From NCBI GenBank assembly GCA_002435955.1, contig DIWZ01000006.1, positions 117,004 through 136,024 of the forward strand: DNA of 19,021 bases, given 5' to 3'. The notes under the pieces were generated by a model. The model was given only the letters and a program-made list of their open reading frames with translations, was not told where the DNA came from and did no database searches. Positions 7,420-13,272 of the stretch are shown one piece after another. How positions within the stretch are numbered: position 1 is the first letter of the stretch; each line of letters begins with the position of its first letter. Both the position numbers and the translations under genes were made by a program. Source of the DNA: Pelobacter sp. UBA6093 (GTDB taxonomy: Bacteria; Desulfobacterota; Desulfuromonadia; Desulfuromonadales; Syntrophotaleaceae).

Positions 7420-7524
7420 CTATTTCTTTCCCGCTTTTTTGATCTTTTTCTCGGCCTTCTTTTCTTTCATGGTTTTGGCCGGGTCTTTTTTTTCCGATTT
7501 CTTGCTATCCATGCCCTTGCTCAT
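7420..7524 (-). CDS. 34-residue lysine-rich protein
   Basis: Encodes 34 residues, about half of them Lys or Glu (MSKGMDSKKSEKKDPAKTMK followed by repeated EKKAEKK-like segments). The start is supported by a strong AGGAG eight bases before the ATG, and a stem-loop follows the stop. Short proteins of this kind, with a PAKT(M/L)KEK core, occur in several proteobacteria as far as I recall, with no known function. The composition suggests a soluble, mostly helical or disordered peptide that could bind RNA or DNA; this is inference. The reading frame extends far upstream, but without a ribosome site and with unlike composition, so the short form is preferred. Confidence 0.7.
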   Translation of the reverse strand: MSKGMDSKKSEKKDPAKTMKEKKAEKKIKKAGKK

Positions 7525-7679
7525 GATGTTTCTCCTGTGAGGATGCGGAACTGATCGCTCATCATAGCACACCCTGGTTTCCAGAGATTCAATTTTCGCA
7601 AGACCACTGAAATCCGTTGCATGCACGGCCCCAAAGCGGGATATCGCACGCACCTCGGCTTCCGGCATGGGGAAAGTGG

Positions 7680-7925
7680 TCAGCGGCAGACAACGAAGTT
7701 CGCCGATTGTGACGCCAGGTCAAAAACGATTTTGACCTTTGCGCTTCTCAGCTGCCGAAGCACCTGTTCGACCTTATCTTCCAGCGTGCAGCCGACCTCG
7801 TCCCAATCCGCTCCGTCTCGCGTCACGAACTCCTGGATCATCTTCCGTAGCGTATCCGGGTTGATTTGCTGGTACGGGATATTGAGCCCATCTTCTTGTT
7901 GGCCGTCTGGTTTGTCCTGCGTCAT
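7680..7925 (-). CDS. UPF0270 (YheU-like) protein
   Basis: An 81-residue protein. The core IPYQQINPDTLRKMIQEFV followed by RDGADWDEV, TLEDKVEQVLRQL and a final FVV matches the UPF0270/YheU pattern (IPWQDLSPETLENLIESFV, REGTDYGE, TLEQKV). These are small cytosolic proteins of unknown function. I start at the ATG at 7925, preceded by GAGAGG at short spacing. The frame stays open upstream to 8021, but that part lies in degenerate repeat sequence and is unlikely to be coding. The gene is transcribed toward the lysine-rich gene, about 155 bases away, and divergently from the Fe-S aldo/keto reductase. Confidence 0.75.
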   Translation of the reverse strand: MTQDKPDGQQEDGLNIPYQQINPDTLRKMIQEFVTRDGADWDEVGCTLEDKVEQVLRQLRSAKVKIVFDLASQSANFVVCR

Positions 7926-7975
7926 GAATCCTCTCAACGTGGTGTAAGTACCCACTGTAAAATAGGCCGGGTTCT

Positions 7976-8030
7976 GAATACTGAGTGATACAACTGACCA
8001 AGGACAACGGACCACTGACACCCGACAACC
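7976..8030. repeat. Degenerate heptamer-type repeat
   Basis: The stretch ACTGAGTGATACAACTGACC followed by GGACAACGGACCACTGAC contains decayed copies of the ACTGACC and ACTGAGT heptamers that are perfect near 3,190-3,318. It lies between the UPF0270 gene and the aldo/keto reductase promoter. It appears to be an eroded member of the same repeat class. Confidence 0.5.
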
Positions 8031-8041
8031 TTCCCATTGAC

Positions 8042-8070
8042 TTGACAGTCGTTCGGAATGATCCTACCCT
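8042..8070 (+). promoter_or_regulatory. Putative promoter of the aldo/keto reductase
   Basis: A perfect TTGACA (8042-8047) is followed after 17 bases by TACCCT (8065-8070), a three-of-six match to the -10 consensus. Transcription would start near 8077, giving a leader of about 30 bases. A run of six G's five bases before the ATG can serve as the ribosome site. Confidence 0.45.
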
Positions 8071-8108
8071 CTTATCCATGTTTTTTGCGAAAATAGCGGG
8101 GGGTTTTT

Positions 8109-9257
8109 ATGAAATATCGCAAGCTCGGTCGTTCCGGAGTTGAGGTATCCGTCCTGGGTTTCGGCTGCATGCGCCTGCCTATCATCGGCGGGGATGAAGG
8201 CCATATCGACGAATCGCAGGCCAACCGCTTGTTGCGAGCTGCCATCGACAAGGGCGTCAACTATCTCGATACGGCATATCCCTATCACAAAGGCGAGAGC
8301 GAGGCGTTTCTCGGGCGTGCCTTGCGTGGAGGGCTGCGCGACAAGGTACACCTGGCGACCAAGCTGCCCTCCTGGGCGGTGGAAACGCCAGCCGATTTCG
8401 ACCGTTTTCTCGACGAACAGTTGACCCGATTGCAGACCGACCACATCGATTTTTACCTGCTGCATGCCCTCAAGGCCGACTGGTGGGAGAAGCTCCGTAA
8501 CCTCGGCGTTCTTGAATTTCTCGACCAGGCGATCCGCGACGGCCGCATCGGCGCCGCCGGGTTTTCGTTTCACGATGAACTGCCCCTGTTCAAACAGATC
8601 GTCGATGCCTATGACTGGAGTTTTTGCCAGATCCAGTACAACTACATGGACGAACAGATCCAGGCCGGCAGGGAAGGGCTGGATTACGCCGCCGAGCGGG
8701 GCGTGGGCGTGGTGGTCATGGAACCGTTGCGCGGCGGTCACCTGGCTCGTGAAAGCGCCCCCGACATCCAGGATCTTTGGAACTGCGCTCCGGTCCGCAG
8801 AACCCCGGCGGAGTGGGCGTTACGCTGGGTCTGGGATCACCCCGGCGTCACTTCGGTACTCAGCGGCATGAACGATCCCTCCCAGGTCGAGGAGAACTGC
8901 CGCATTGCCGAGCAGGCAACTCCCCGCTCTCTGTCCTCGCAGGAGCAGGCCGTGATCGGTCAGGTCCGCGACACCCTGCGCCAACGCATCAAAGTACCCT
9001 GTACCACCTGCGGTTATTGCCTGCCGTGCCCGTCCGGTGTCAACATTCCGCGGATCTTCAACATTTATAACGACCTCTTCATCTACGGCGAGTCGCACTT
9101 TCCCCGCCGCATCTACCGCATCACCATGAACGCCGCCGAACTGGCCGGCAACTGTACCCGCTGCAGTCTGTGCGAACAACACTGTCCGCAGCACATCCCC
9201 ATCATCAAACGGTTGGCGGAAAGCCACCGCGTCCTGTCGGAAAATCCGGACGATTGA
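8109..9257 (+). CDS. Aldo/keto reductase with two C-terminal 4Fe-4S motifs
   Basis: A 382-residue protein with an N-terminal aldo/keto reductase barrel (about 1-290) and a ferredoxin-like tail. The reductase tetrad is complete: Asp54 and Tyr59 (LDTAYPY), Lys85 (ATKLP) and His119 (FYLLHA). The tail has two cysteine clusters, CTTCGYCLPC (Cys298, 301, 304, 307) and CTRCSLCEQHCP (Cys349, 352, 355, 359), each able to hold a 4Fe-4S cluster. Proteins of this architecture are widespread in anaerobes and annotated as predicted oxidoreductases of the aldo/keto reductase family; substrates are mostly unknown. The Fe-S tail suggests electron exchange with ferredoxin or flavoproteins in place of, or besides, NAD(P)H. 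It is monocistronic in appearance, with its own promoter. Confidence 0.92.
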   Translation: MKYRKLGRSGVEVSVLGFGCMRLPIIGGDEGHIDESQANRLLRAAIDKGVNYLDTAYPYHKGESEAFLGRALRGGLRDKVHLATKLPSWAVETPADFDRFLDEQLTRLQTDHIDFYLLHALKADWWEKLRNLGVLEFLDQAIRDGRIGAAGFSFHDELPLFKQIVDAYDWSFCQIQYNYMDEQIQAGREGLDYAAERGVGVVVMEPLRGGHLARESAPDIQDLWNCAPVRRTPAEWALRWVWDHPGVTSVLSGMNDPSQVEENCRIAEQATPRSLSSQEQAVIGQVRDTLRQRIKVPCTTCGYCLPCPSGVNIPRIFNIYNDLFIYGESHFPRRIYRITMNAAELAGNCTRCSLCEQHCPQHIPIIKRLAESHRVLSENPDD

Positions 9258-9367
9258 TCCAGCCTCCTAGGAGTTTGTCGGCGGTTGAGTGACCTCTCGT
9301 TCAAATCCGGCGGTTATCCCGGAGTCTCCATGCGATCTGTTTCAAACGGATCGCCAGTTCCGGTGTC

Positions 9368-9376
9368 TGCTATAAT
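9368..9376 (+). promoter_or_regulatory. Extended -10 promoter upstream of the MscS gene
   Basis: TGCTATAAT gives a perfect -10 hexamer (9371-9376) with the extended TGn element. No good -35 hexamer lies 16-18 bases upstream, as is usual for extended -10 promoters. It is about 80 bases before the MscS start codon, in the only non-coding gap before that gene. Confidence 0.55.
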
Positions 9377-9455
9377 TCCAGAAACATATGCAGGGTAAGC
9401 GCAAACAATCTCTTGATCGCTCGTTAATGGGATAGGCGGACGCGAAAGGGTGGTT

Positions 9456-10349
9456 ATGGATACCAAGACGGTGTGGGATAACATCAACTACTATTTCAAG
9501 GATTTCATTCTTTTCAAAGTGCAGGATGTAGGCATTACGATCAGCCACCTGTTTGTCGCAACCGTTGCGATAATGCTGTCGCTGGTTGCCTCAAAGATCG
9601 TCCGCGCGACGCTGCGCAACCAGGTTTTGAATAAGCTGCATATAGATAAGGGTTTGGAATACGCGTTACTGCGGTTCGTGCATTACATCATACTTATCAT
9701 CGGGGTCTACATCGGCCTGAAAACGATTAATATCCCTCTTGGCGCTATCATCGGACTGTTTGCGGTTATTGGCGTGGGGATTGGTTTTGGTCTCCAGAAT
9801 CTGGCGTCGAATTTCATAAGCGGCATTATCCTGTTGCTGGAGAGACCGGTGAAAGTCGGTGACAGGCTGGAGGTAAACGACGTATGGGGAGATGTGAAAC
9901 GCATTAATTTACGGACGACGCTGATCATGACTCCGGACAACATTGCGATCATCGTCCCCAACTCGAAGCTGCTCGAAAACGAAGTCACCAATTACAGCTA
10001 CGGCGATCCGAAGATTCGCTTGCGCATCCCTGTCGGGATAGCCTACGGGTCGGATTGCGAAAAGGCCTCCGAAATCATGATCCAGGCTGCGTTGGAAAAC
10101 AGCCGGGTGCTGAAAAACCCTCGACCCAAGACCTGGTTTCGCGAGTTCGGCGACTCTTCCTTGAATTTCATGCTTTTGTGCTGGATACCCGATGCGGTTG
10201 AAAAATTCGACATTATAAGCGAATTGAATCACGCAATCGATAAAGGGTTCCGGGAAAACGACATCGAAATTCCTTTCCCGCAGCGAGACCTGCATCTTCG
10301 TTCAGCAGAAACAGCAGTGCGTTTTTTGCGCGAAACGGAAAAAGGATAA
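9456..10349 (+). CDS. Small-conductance mechanosensitive channel, MscS family
   Basis: A 297-residue inner-membrane protein. Three hydrophobic segments lie at about 28-48, 68-90 and 94-125; the last is Gly/Ala-rich (GLFAVIGVGIGFGLQNLASN) and matches the pore-lining TM3 of MscS. The beta domain follows (ERPVKVGDRLEV, then IVPNSKLLENEVTNYS), and then the alpha/beta C-terminal vestibule, ending with IPFPQRDLHLRS. MscS channels open under membrane tension to release solutes after osmotic downshock. Length is near E. coli MscS (286). ATG 9456 is chosen because AAAGGG lies five bases upstream; a GTG at 9450 would overlap that site. It has its own extended -10 promoter. Confidence 0.93.
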   Translation: MDTKTVWDNINYYFKDFILFKVQDVGITISHLFVATVAIMLSLVASKIVRATLRNQVLNKLHIDKGLEYALLRFVHYIILIIGVYIGLKTINIPLGAIIGLFAVIGVGIGFGLQNLASNFISGIILLLERPVKVGDRLEVNDVWGDVKRINLRTTLIMTPDNIAIIVPNSKLLENEVTNYSYGDPKIRLRIPVGIAYGSDCEKASEIMIQAALENSRVLKNPRPKTWFREFGDSSLNFMLLCWIPDAVEKFDIISELNHAIDKGFRENDIEIPFPQRDLHLRSAETAVRFLRETEKG

Positions 10350-10368
10350 TAGTGCTACCGTTTTCGCA

Positions 10369-10479
10369 GATGCCGCTCAGACTTCCCTGCATGTCGACTA
10401 CCGGATAGTAGCTGCTTTCGCTGGCGGCCATTCTCTCCAGAATGGCATGCAGGGGCATTCCCTCCGGAATCAGGGTTAG
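10369..10479 (-). pseudogene. Orphan CBS-domain fragment, possibly from a ClC chloride channel
   Basis: Minus-strand codons read LTLIPEGMPLHAILERMAAS, then ESSYYPVVDMQGSLSGI. This is the typical first half of a CBS domain (IPEGxPLxxILxxM..S..YPVVDxxGxLxGI), of the kind found at the C-terminus of ClC chloride channels. What follows (CENGSTIILFPFR) is unrelated, and the upstream frame has no recognisable transporter sequence before the thioesterase gene. The frame also runs into the antisense of the mscS end. I read it as a remnant of a lost gene; the ClC origin is inference, as other CBS proteins are possible. Confidence 0.5.
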
Positions 10480-10572
10480 GCCGGTGGCCAGGAAAACGAC
10501 CGCCGTCAGACACGCACCCTTTTCGTTCCACGCTTCCCCCCTGATTGTCATCCATCGAAATCCACGGTTTGA

Positions 10573-10968
10573 TCAGGAAAGGAGAAAAACCCGGGATTCG
10601 GCTTCGGCATGCACCTCGTCCCCCACCGCCAGCCAGGCCTTGATCCGCAGCACCTTGCGGCGCTTTTCAACCACCTCGCCCGTGACTACGACTTCCTGCC
10701 CGACGAGCAGCGGTTTTTTGTAGCGGACCGTCAGTTCGGCAGTGACCAGTTGCTTGTTCAACCCGAGACCGGCGTAGATGCAGGCTTCGTCCAGCAGGGC
10801 GGCAATCACCCCTCCGTGGACCACGTCCTGCCAGCCCTGGAAACGGGGCGCGATGGTCAATCGGCAAAAGGACCGGTGGTTTTCTCGATCGGTAGTAAAG
10901 GTTGCCTGCAGACCGGCGCCATTGTCCTTTCCGCAGACGAAACAGCCGTCCGTCCTGGTTACCTGCAC
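10573..10968 (-). CDS. PaaI-type hotdog-fold thioesterase
   Basis: A protein of about 131 residues with the hotdog acyl-CoA thioesterase pattern. VVHGGVIAALLDEA (about 49-62) carries the HGG motif and the acidic residue in the long helix. TVRYKKPLLVGQEVVVTGEV is the later beta-strand pair of the family. An N-terminal CFVCGKDNGAGL segment (Cys9, Cys12) is common in this subgroup. Likely role: hydrolysis of a small acyl-CoA; substrate unknown. I choose GTG 10968, seven bases after CGGAG. The frame stays open to 11040, but that extension (MGYRVLGARQ) is encoded by the left arm of an inverted-repeat element and may not be original protein. It stands alone between repeats. Confidence 0.82.
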   Translation of the reverse strand: MQVTRTDGCFVCGKDNGAGLQATFTTDRENHRSFCRLTIAPRFQGWQDVVHGGVIAALLDEACIYAGLGLNKQLVTAELTVRYKKPLLVGQEVVVTGEVVEKRRKVLRIKAWLAVGDEVHAEAESRVFLLS

Positions 10969-11008
10969 GGTATACTCCGTTTTTTCATCGGGCAGAGCCT
11001 GTCGGGCC

Positions 11009-11177
11009 CCTAGTACCCTGTAACCCATAAACTTTCGCACCTTGCTTGTTCTTTGCCGCGTCAGCTACGTTCCGATTTCAGCTGCTTAGCTACGGCTAGG
11101 CAGAAGAAATCGCGCCTTACTGACACGTCAAAGCCCTACGCAATCCCTCGAAAGCCTATGGGTTACAGGGTACTAGG
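11009..11177. mobile_element. MITE-like inverted-repeat element
   Basis: A 21-base perfect inverted repeat (11009-11029 and 11157-11177; arm begins CCTAGTACCCTG) continues after a two-base mismatch with CTTTCG (11032-11037) and CGAAAG (11149-11154). The 111-base interior has no plausible gene. The 11-base sequence GAGCCTGTCGG occurs just outside the left arm (10995-11005) and again as direct repeat at the right edge (11177-11187). The structure is that of a small non-autonomous element with terminal inverted repeats, or a long structured RNA. No transposase is nearby. A near copy of the right edge, CTAGGAG..TGTCGG, is at 9,268-9,282. Confidence 0.6.
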
Positions 11178-11228
11178 AGCCTGTCGGATTTGGGGAATCG
11201 TCACAAGAGCGGTAGATTTATTCCTAAG

Positions 11229-11573
11229 TTAAAGGTTTTTCAGATAGGCAAGTTCATTTTTGTGGTAAACGTCGAAAAAAATCACGCTCCGGTCGGGGAT
11301 CGCCTTGCAATTGCCGCACTGGTCCTCCAGACGCCGGTTTTCCTTTGTGCACAACTCGCACCAGTAATAGATGAGGCGATAATCGCACCGGCCAACATAC
11401 TTTTTCAGCCGGCCGTGATGAACGCCGTGCATGCGGCCGTCCGCATCGCCGGGATGAAGCAGCAGCCGATCGATCACCCGCAGGATCCGGGCATGGCCGG
11501 GCGGGTCCTGTTTTTTGATTTTTTCGAGCTTGGCGGCAAAAACGGGGGTTGGAAAATAGCTGTAAATATGCAT
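11229..11573 (-). CDS. RelE/HigB-like protein with a zinc-ribbon-type insertion
   Basis: A 114-residue basic protein. The sequence GRLKKYVGRCDYRLIYYW (54-71) and SVIFFDVYHKNELAYLKNL (96-114) has the pattern of the beta-sheet core and terminal strand of RelE/ParE/HigB-type toxins. Between them is CELC (72-75) and CGNC (86-89), a two-CxxC segment that should bind zinc. The upstream TAAGG six bases before the ATG is a good ribosome site. The gene starts 17 bases after the stop of a MazG-like gene in the same direction, so the two are probably one transcript. A usual antitoxin (helix-turn-helix or ribbon-helix-helix) is not visible on either side. Function as an mRNA interferase is inference; it could instead be a domesticated relative. 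Confidence 0.65.
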   Translation of the reverse strand: MHIYSYFPTPVFAAKLEKIKKQDPPGHARILRVIDRLLLHPGDADGRMHGVHHGRLKKYVGRCDYRLIYYWCELCTKENRRLEDQCGNCKAIPDRSVIFFDVYHKNELAYLKNL

Positions 11574-11590
11574 GGATACCTTAGAAATAT

Positions 11591-11860
11591 TCAGAAACTT
11601 TCGAGCAATTTTTGGAGCTTGGCCAGCTTGTTGTCGATCGCCCGCTGAACCCGCTCTTCTCCAAACATGAAACTGAGCTGCCCCACCATGAGAGCGACGT
11701 CGGCCAGTTCATCGATGACCTGCTCGCAACCGACTTTGTCGCGTTTGAAGTGCTTCAGGGCGGCAATCAGCTCCGCGCATTCCTCGACCGCCTGGTCGTA
11801 CTGGGCTTCCTCGCCCCATTTGGCCAAGGTGGCGCGATAGATGGAATCGTACTTTTTCAT
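11591..11860 (-). CDS. Small MazG-like NTP pyrophosphohydrolase
   Basis: An 89-residue all-alpha protein with the MazG metal-binding pattern: EECAEL (Glu26, Glu27, Glu30) and then DELADV (Glu51, Asp54). Single-domain proteins of this kind hydrolyse (d)NTPs to the monophosphate and pyrophosphate and clear unusual nucleotides or modulate (p)ppGpp-linked responses. The start at 11860 (MKKYDSIYR) is chosen because homology begins there and GAGG lies about 12 bases upstream. The frame is open to 11938, but that part looks non-coding. It is followed after 17 bases by a RelE-like gene, suggesting a two-gene operon. Stop-to-start spacing allows translational coupling. Confidence 0.75.
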   Translation of the reverse strand: MKKYDSIYRATLAKWGEEAQYDQAVEECAELIAALKHFKRDKVGCEQVIDELADVALMVGQLSFMFGEERVQRAIDNKLAKLQKLLESF

Positions 11861-12003
11861 CGAAATGTCATACCTCGGTGTGGATCGATAGCCGCAAACG
11901 GGCCCCGACCGGAAAAGGAGGATTCTGGAAAGGTTCAATCGTTATCAGACCTGCAGGAGAAAATCAAGCTGCTTGCCTGCCAACGGTTGTTTGACCTCGG
12001 CTC

Positions 12004-12195
12004 TTGCGTCACCAATTCTTTAATCCTGGATCGCACGAAACGCGCGGCACCAACCCCTATGCCGATCCCGAATTGGAATCCTTGTCCTCCGGCCAGAAGA
12101 TTCTCCTGCGAATGGGCCGGGAGAACGCCCGCCGGGTCAAGAATGTATTGCAGAGACTCCGCGACCAACTGGCGGATGCTTCCGCGACTGATTAA
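12004..12195 (+). pseudogene. Short ORF, possible C-terminal gene remnant
   Basis: A 63-codon open frame from a TTG, with no ribosome site. The recognisable part is TNPYADPELESLSSGQKILL followed by RMGRENARRVKNVLQRLRDQL. The pattern (YADPELExLSxxQKxLLRMGPEN) reminds me of the C-terminus of a longer protein, perhaps DUF3014-like, but I am not sure. An in-frame stop lies just upstream (11992-11994), so the longer protein is not encoded here. In another frame just upstream, SLSDLQEKIKLLACQRLF may belong to the same broken gene. It could alternatively be a genuine small protein. Confidence 0.35.
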
Positions 12196-12207
12196 AGCGG
12201 CCCCAGT

Positions 12208-12435
12208 CTTCAGCTGGACAGAATCTTCGCGTCTGATTGTGTGGCGGCAGGGGAGTTGGTGTACGAGGTTTACGTACATCCGCAACAGAAAACCTTGCTG
12301 GTGGAAGGCAAAGAGACCGCCATTGCCACGGGCATGAGCGTGATGGCGGAAATAAAGGTCGGCAAACGCCGCATCATCGAGTTTTTTATCTATCCCCTGA
12401 TGAAATATCTGGATGAAGGGATCAGTGTCCGGTAG
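12208..12435 (+). pseudogene. C-terminal remnant of an HlyD-family secretion adaptor
   Basis: The frame reads YEVYVHPQQKTLLVEGKE, then GMSVMAEIKVGKRRIIEFFI and YPLMKYLDEGISVR to the stop. This is the characteristic end of HlyD-type periplasmic adaptors of type I secretion systems (GMxVxAEIKxGxRRxIxxxxxPLxxYxxE). The preceding IFASDCVAAGELVY fits the ISPDAV..LGLVY segment. The membrane anchor, coiled coil and lipoyl parts, and the partner ABC transporter, are absent. An in-frame TAA (12193-12195) precedes it and no ribosome site is present. It is a dead fragment, still followed downstream by a strong terminator on the same strand, which may have belonged to the lost gene. Confidence 0.75.
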
Positions 12436-12465
12436 GGATTACGAAAAATTGTATAATTAAAGCCC

Positions 12466-12608
12466 TCGCAAAAACTCATAGGATGGCTAAGCAAAAATTT
12501 CGCCCTACAAGGCTTGGTGGTTTTTCAGGGGCGAAGGCATACATATAGTATGTCGAGGTCCTGAAAAAACGCCGTAACGCCGGAGGGCGGACTTTTTGCG
12601 ACGCCATC
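12466..12608. mobile_element. Palindromic MITE-like element with 13-bp flanking direct repeats
   Basis: Terminal inverted repeats TCGCAAAAACTC (12466-12477) and TCGCAAAAAGTC (reverse complement of 12590-12601) differ at one base. Inside, GGTTTTTCAGG and TCCTGAAAAAACG pair, and the centre is CATAC-ATATA-GTATG, so nearly the whole element folds on itself. The 13 bases ATAATTAAAGCCC occur directly before it (12453-12465) and directly after it (12609-12621). The second copy is the start of a terminator stem. This is what an insertion with target duplication would leave between the HlyD remnant and its terminator. Confidence 0.65.
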
Positions 12609-12610
12609 AT

Positions 12611-12651
12611 AATTAAAGCCCCACGGTACGCCGTGGGGCTTTAATTTTTTT
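12611..12651 (+). terminator. Strong intrinsic terminator
   Basis: A perfect 16-bp stem (12611-12626 with 12631-12646; AATTAAAGCCCCACGG and its complement) closes a TACG loop and runs into seven T's (12645-12651) on the + strand. It ends transcription from the left, i.e. of the HlyD remnant. It also lies 22 bases past the cold-shock gene stop, where the hairpin could act in the other direction, although the minus strand has A/T-mixed sequence rather than a T-run after it. Confidence 0.85.
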
Positions 12652-12672
12652 GGTGGGGGGACACGACATCAA

Positions 12673-12873
12673 TCAGATTTTTCGTACGTTTTCCGCCTGA
12701 GGTCCTTTGGGCCCCTTAACGACATCGAAACTTACCCGTTCTCCTTCGTTGATGGTTTTGAAGCCCTCGCCCTGAATAGCGGAAAAGTGAACAAACACGT
12801 CGGGCCCGTTATCCTGTTCGATAAAACCGAATCCTTTTGCCTCGTTGAACCACTTGACTGTTCCCTCTGCCAA
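12673..12873 (-). CDS. Cold-shock domain protein (CspA family)
   Basis: A 66-residue protein made of one cold-shock domain: GTVKWFN at 4-10, RNP1 KGFGFIE (13-19), RNP2 DVFVHF (25-30), and the final GPQAENVRKI. It is a small OB-fold RNA/DNA chaperone acting on single-stranded nucleic acids. The start is a TTG at 12873, seven bases after a strong AAGGAG; no ATG fits the family's length. The frame stays open to 13038, but that part is leader and promoter. The leader from the best promoter is only about 45 bases, so the long cold-responsive 5' structure of E. coli cspA is not apparent. Confidence 0.92.
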   Translation of the reverse strand: MAEGTVKWFNEAKGFGFIEQDNGPDVFVHFSAIQGEGFKTINEGERVSFDVVKGPKGPQAENVRKI

Positions 12874-12923
12874 TTTGAGTCTCCTTGTTATCCTGCAGGG
12901 TTTTTTGATGCGAACTTCAGGAA

Positions 12924-12951
12924 AATATAGCAAAAAACCGAGCAAAGCCAA
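12924..12951 (-). promoter_or_regulatory. Cold-shock gene promoter
   Basis: On the minus strand TTGGCT (12946-12951) and TATATT (12924-12929) are 16 bases apart, and TGC before the -10 gives an extended -10. A perfect TATAAT further upstream (12968-12973) could be a second start, though it lacks a clear -35. Both lie in the AT-rich leader of the cold-shock gene. Confidence 0.5.
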
Positions 12952-13006
12952 GCACGCATCGCTAAATATTATACCTTTCCCCAAATTGATCAGATTCCGA
13001 AAAAAA

Positions 13007-13251
13007 AGTGGAAAGCGTAATCTGGCGGTACTGATCAACGAATTGAATTCGGTAAACTCGGCATCGAAGGCGAAATGGTCCGCACCAGGGGCGGAGTCGA
13101 TGAGGTCGAACTTCCCGGCGGCTGCGTCTGCTACAGTCAGAAGGAAGGGCTTGCCGCGAGCGTTCGCACCATCGCTGAGGAGATCGGGCCGGAACTCCTG
13201 CTGATAGAACCGAGCGGCATCGCCTGCGACATGATCAATCGTGAATTCTGA
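13007..13251 (+). pseudogene. Frameshifted remnant of a P47K/CobW-type (G3E) GTPase
   Basis: Codons from about 13010 read KRNLAVLINE, and in the next frame FGKLGIEGEMVRTRGGVDEV, ELPGGCVCYSQKEGL and ELLLIEPSGIAC. Together they match the P47K/CobW pattern (VAILVNEFGEVGIDG, GGCICC, IVIIEPSGIA). The frame break is at GAATTGAATTC (13040-13050): a tandem duplication of GAATT. Removing one copy restores NEFGKLGIEG. The Walker A region and everything after the switch-like IEPSGIA are missing, so it is truncated at both ends as well. G3E GTPases insert metals or activate metallo- and corrinoid enzymes. It overlaps the upstream control region of the opposite-strand cold-shock gene. Confidence 0.8.
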
Positions 13252-13272
13252 TAAAAAATCAGGTACGCCGGC

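Noticed and set aside
8064..8741. 225-codon minus-strand frame
   Set aside because: Antisense to the aldo/keto reductase, whose catalytic and cysteine motifs fix the coding strand.
11030..11156. tRNA or known structured RNA inside the inverted-repeat element
   Set aside because: No cloverleaf, anticodon arm or TPsiC-like motif could be read; only the terminal repeats are convincing.
11612..12337. 241-codon + strand frame
   Set aside because: Its first part is antisense to the MazG-like gene and its later part is out of frame with the recognisable remnants.
12673..13038. 121-residue extended cold-shock protein
   Set aside because: The cold-shock domain starts at the TTG at 12873 with a strong AAGGAG; the upstream part contains promoter sequence and overlaps the GTPase remnant.
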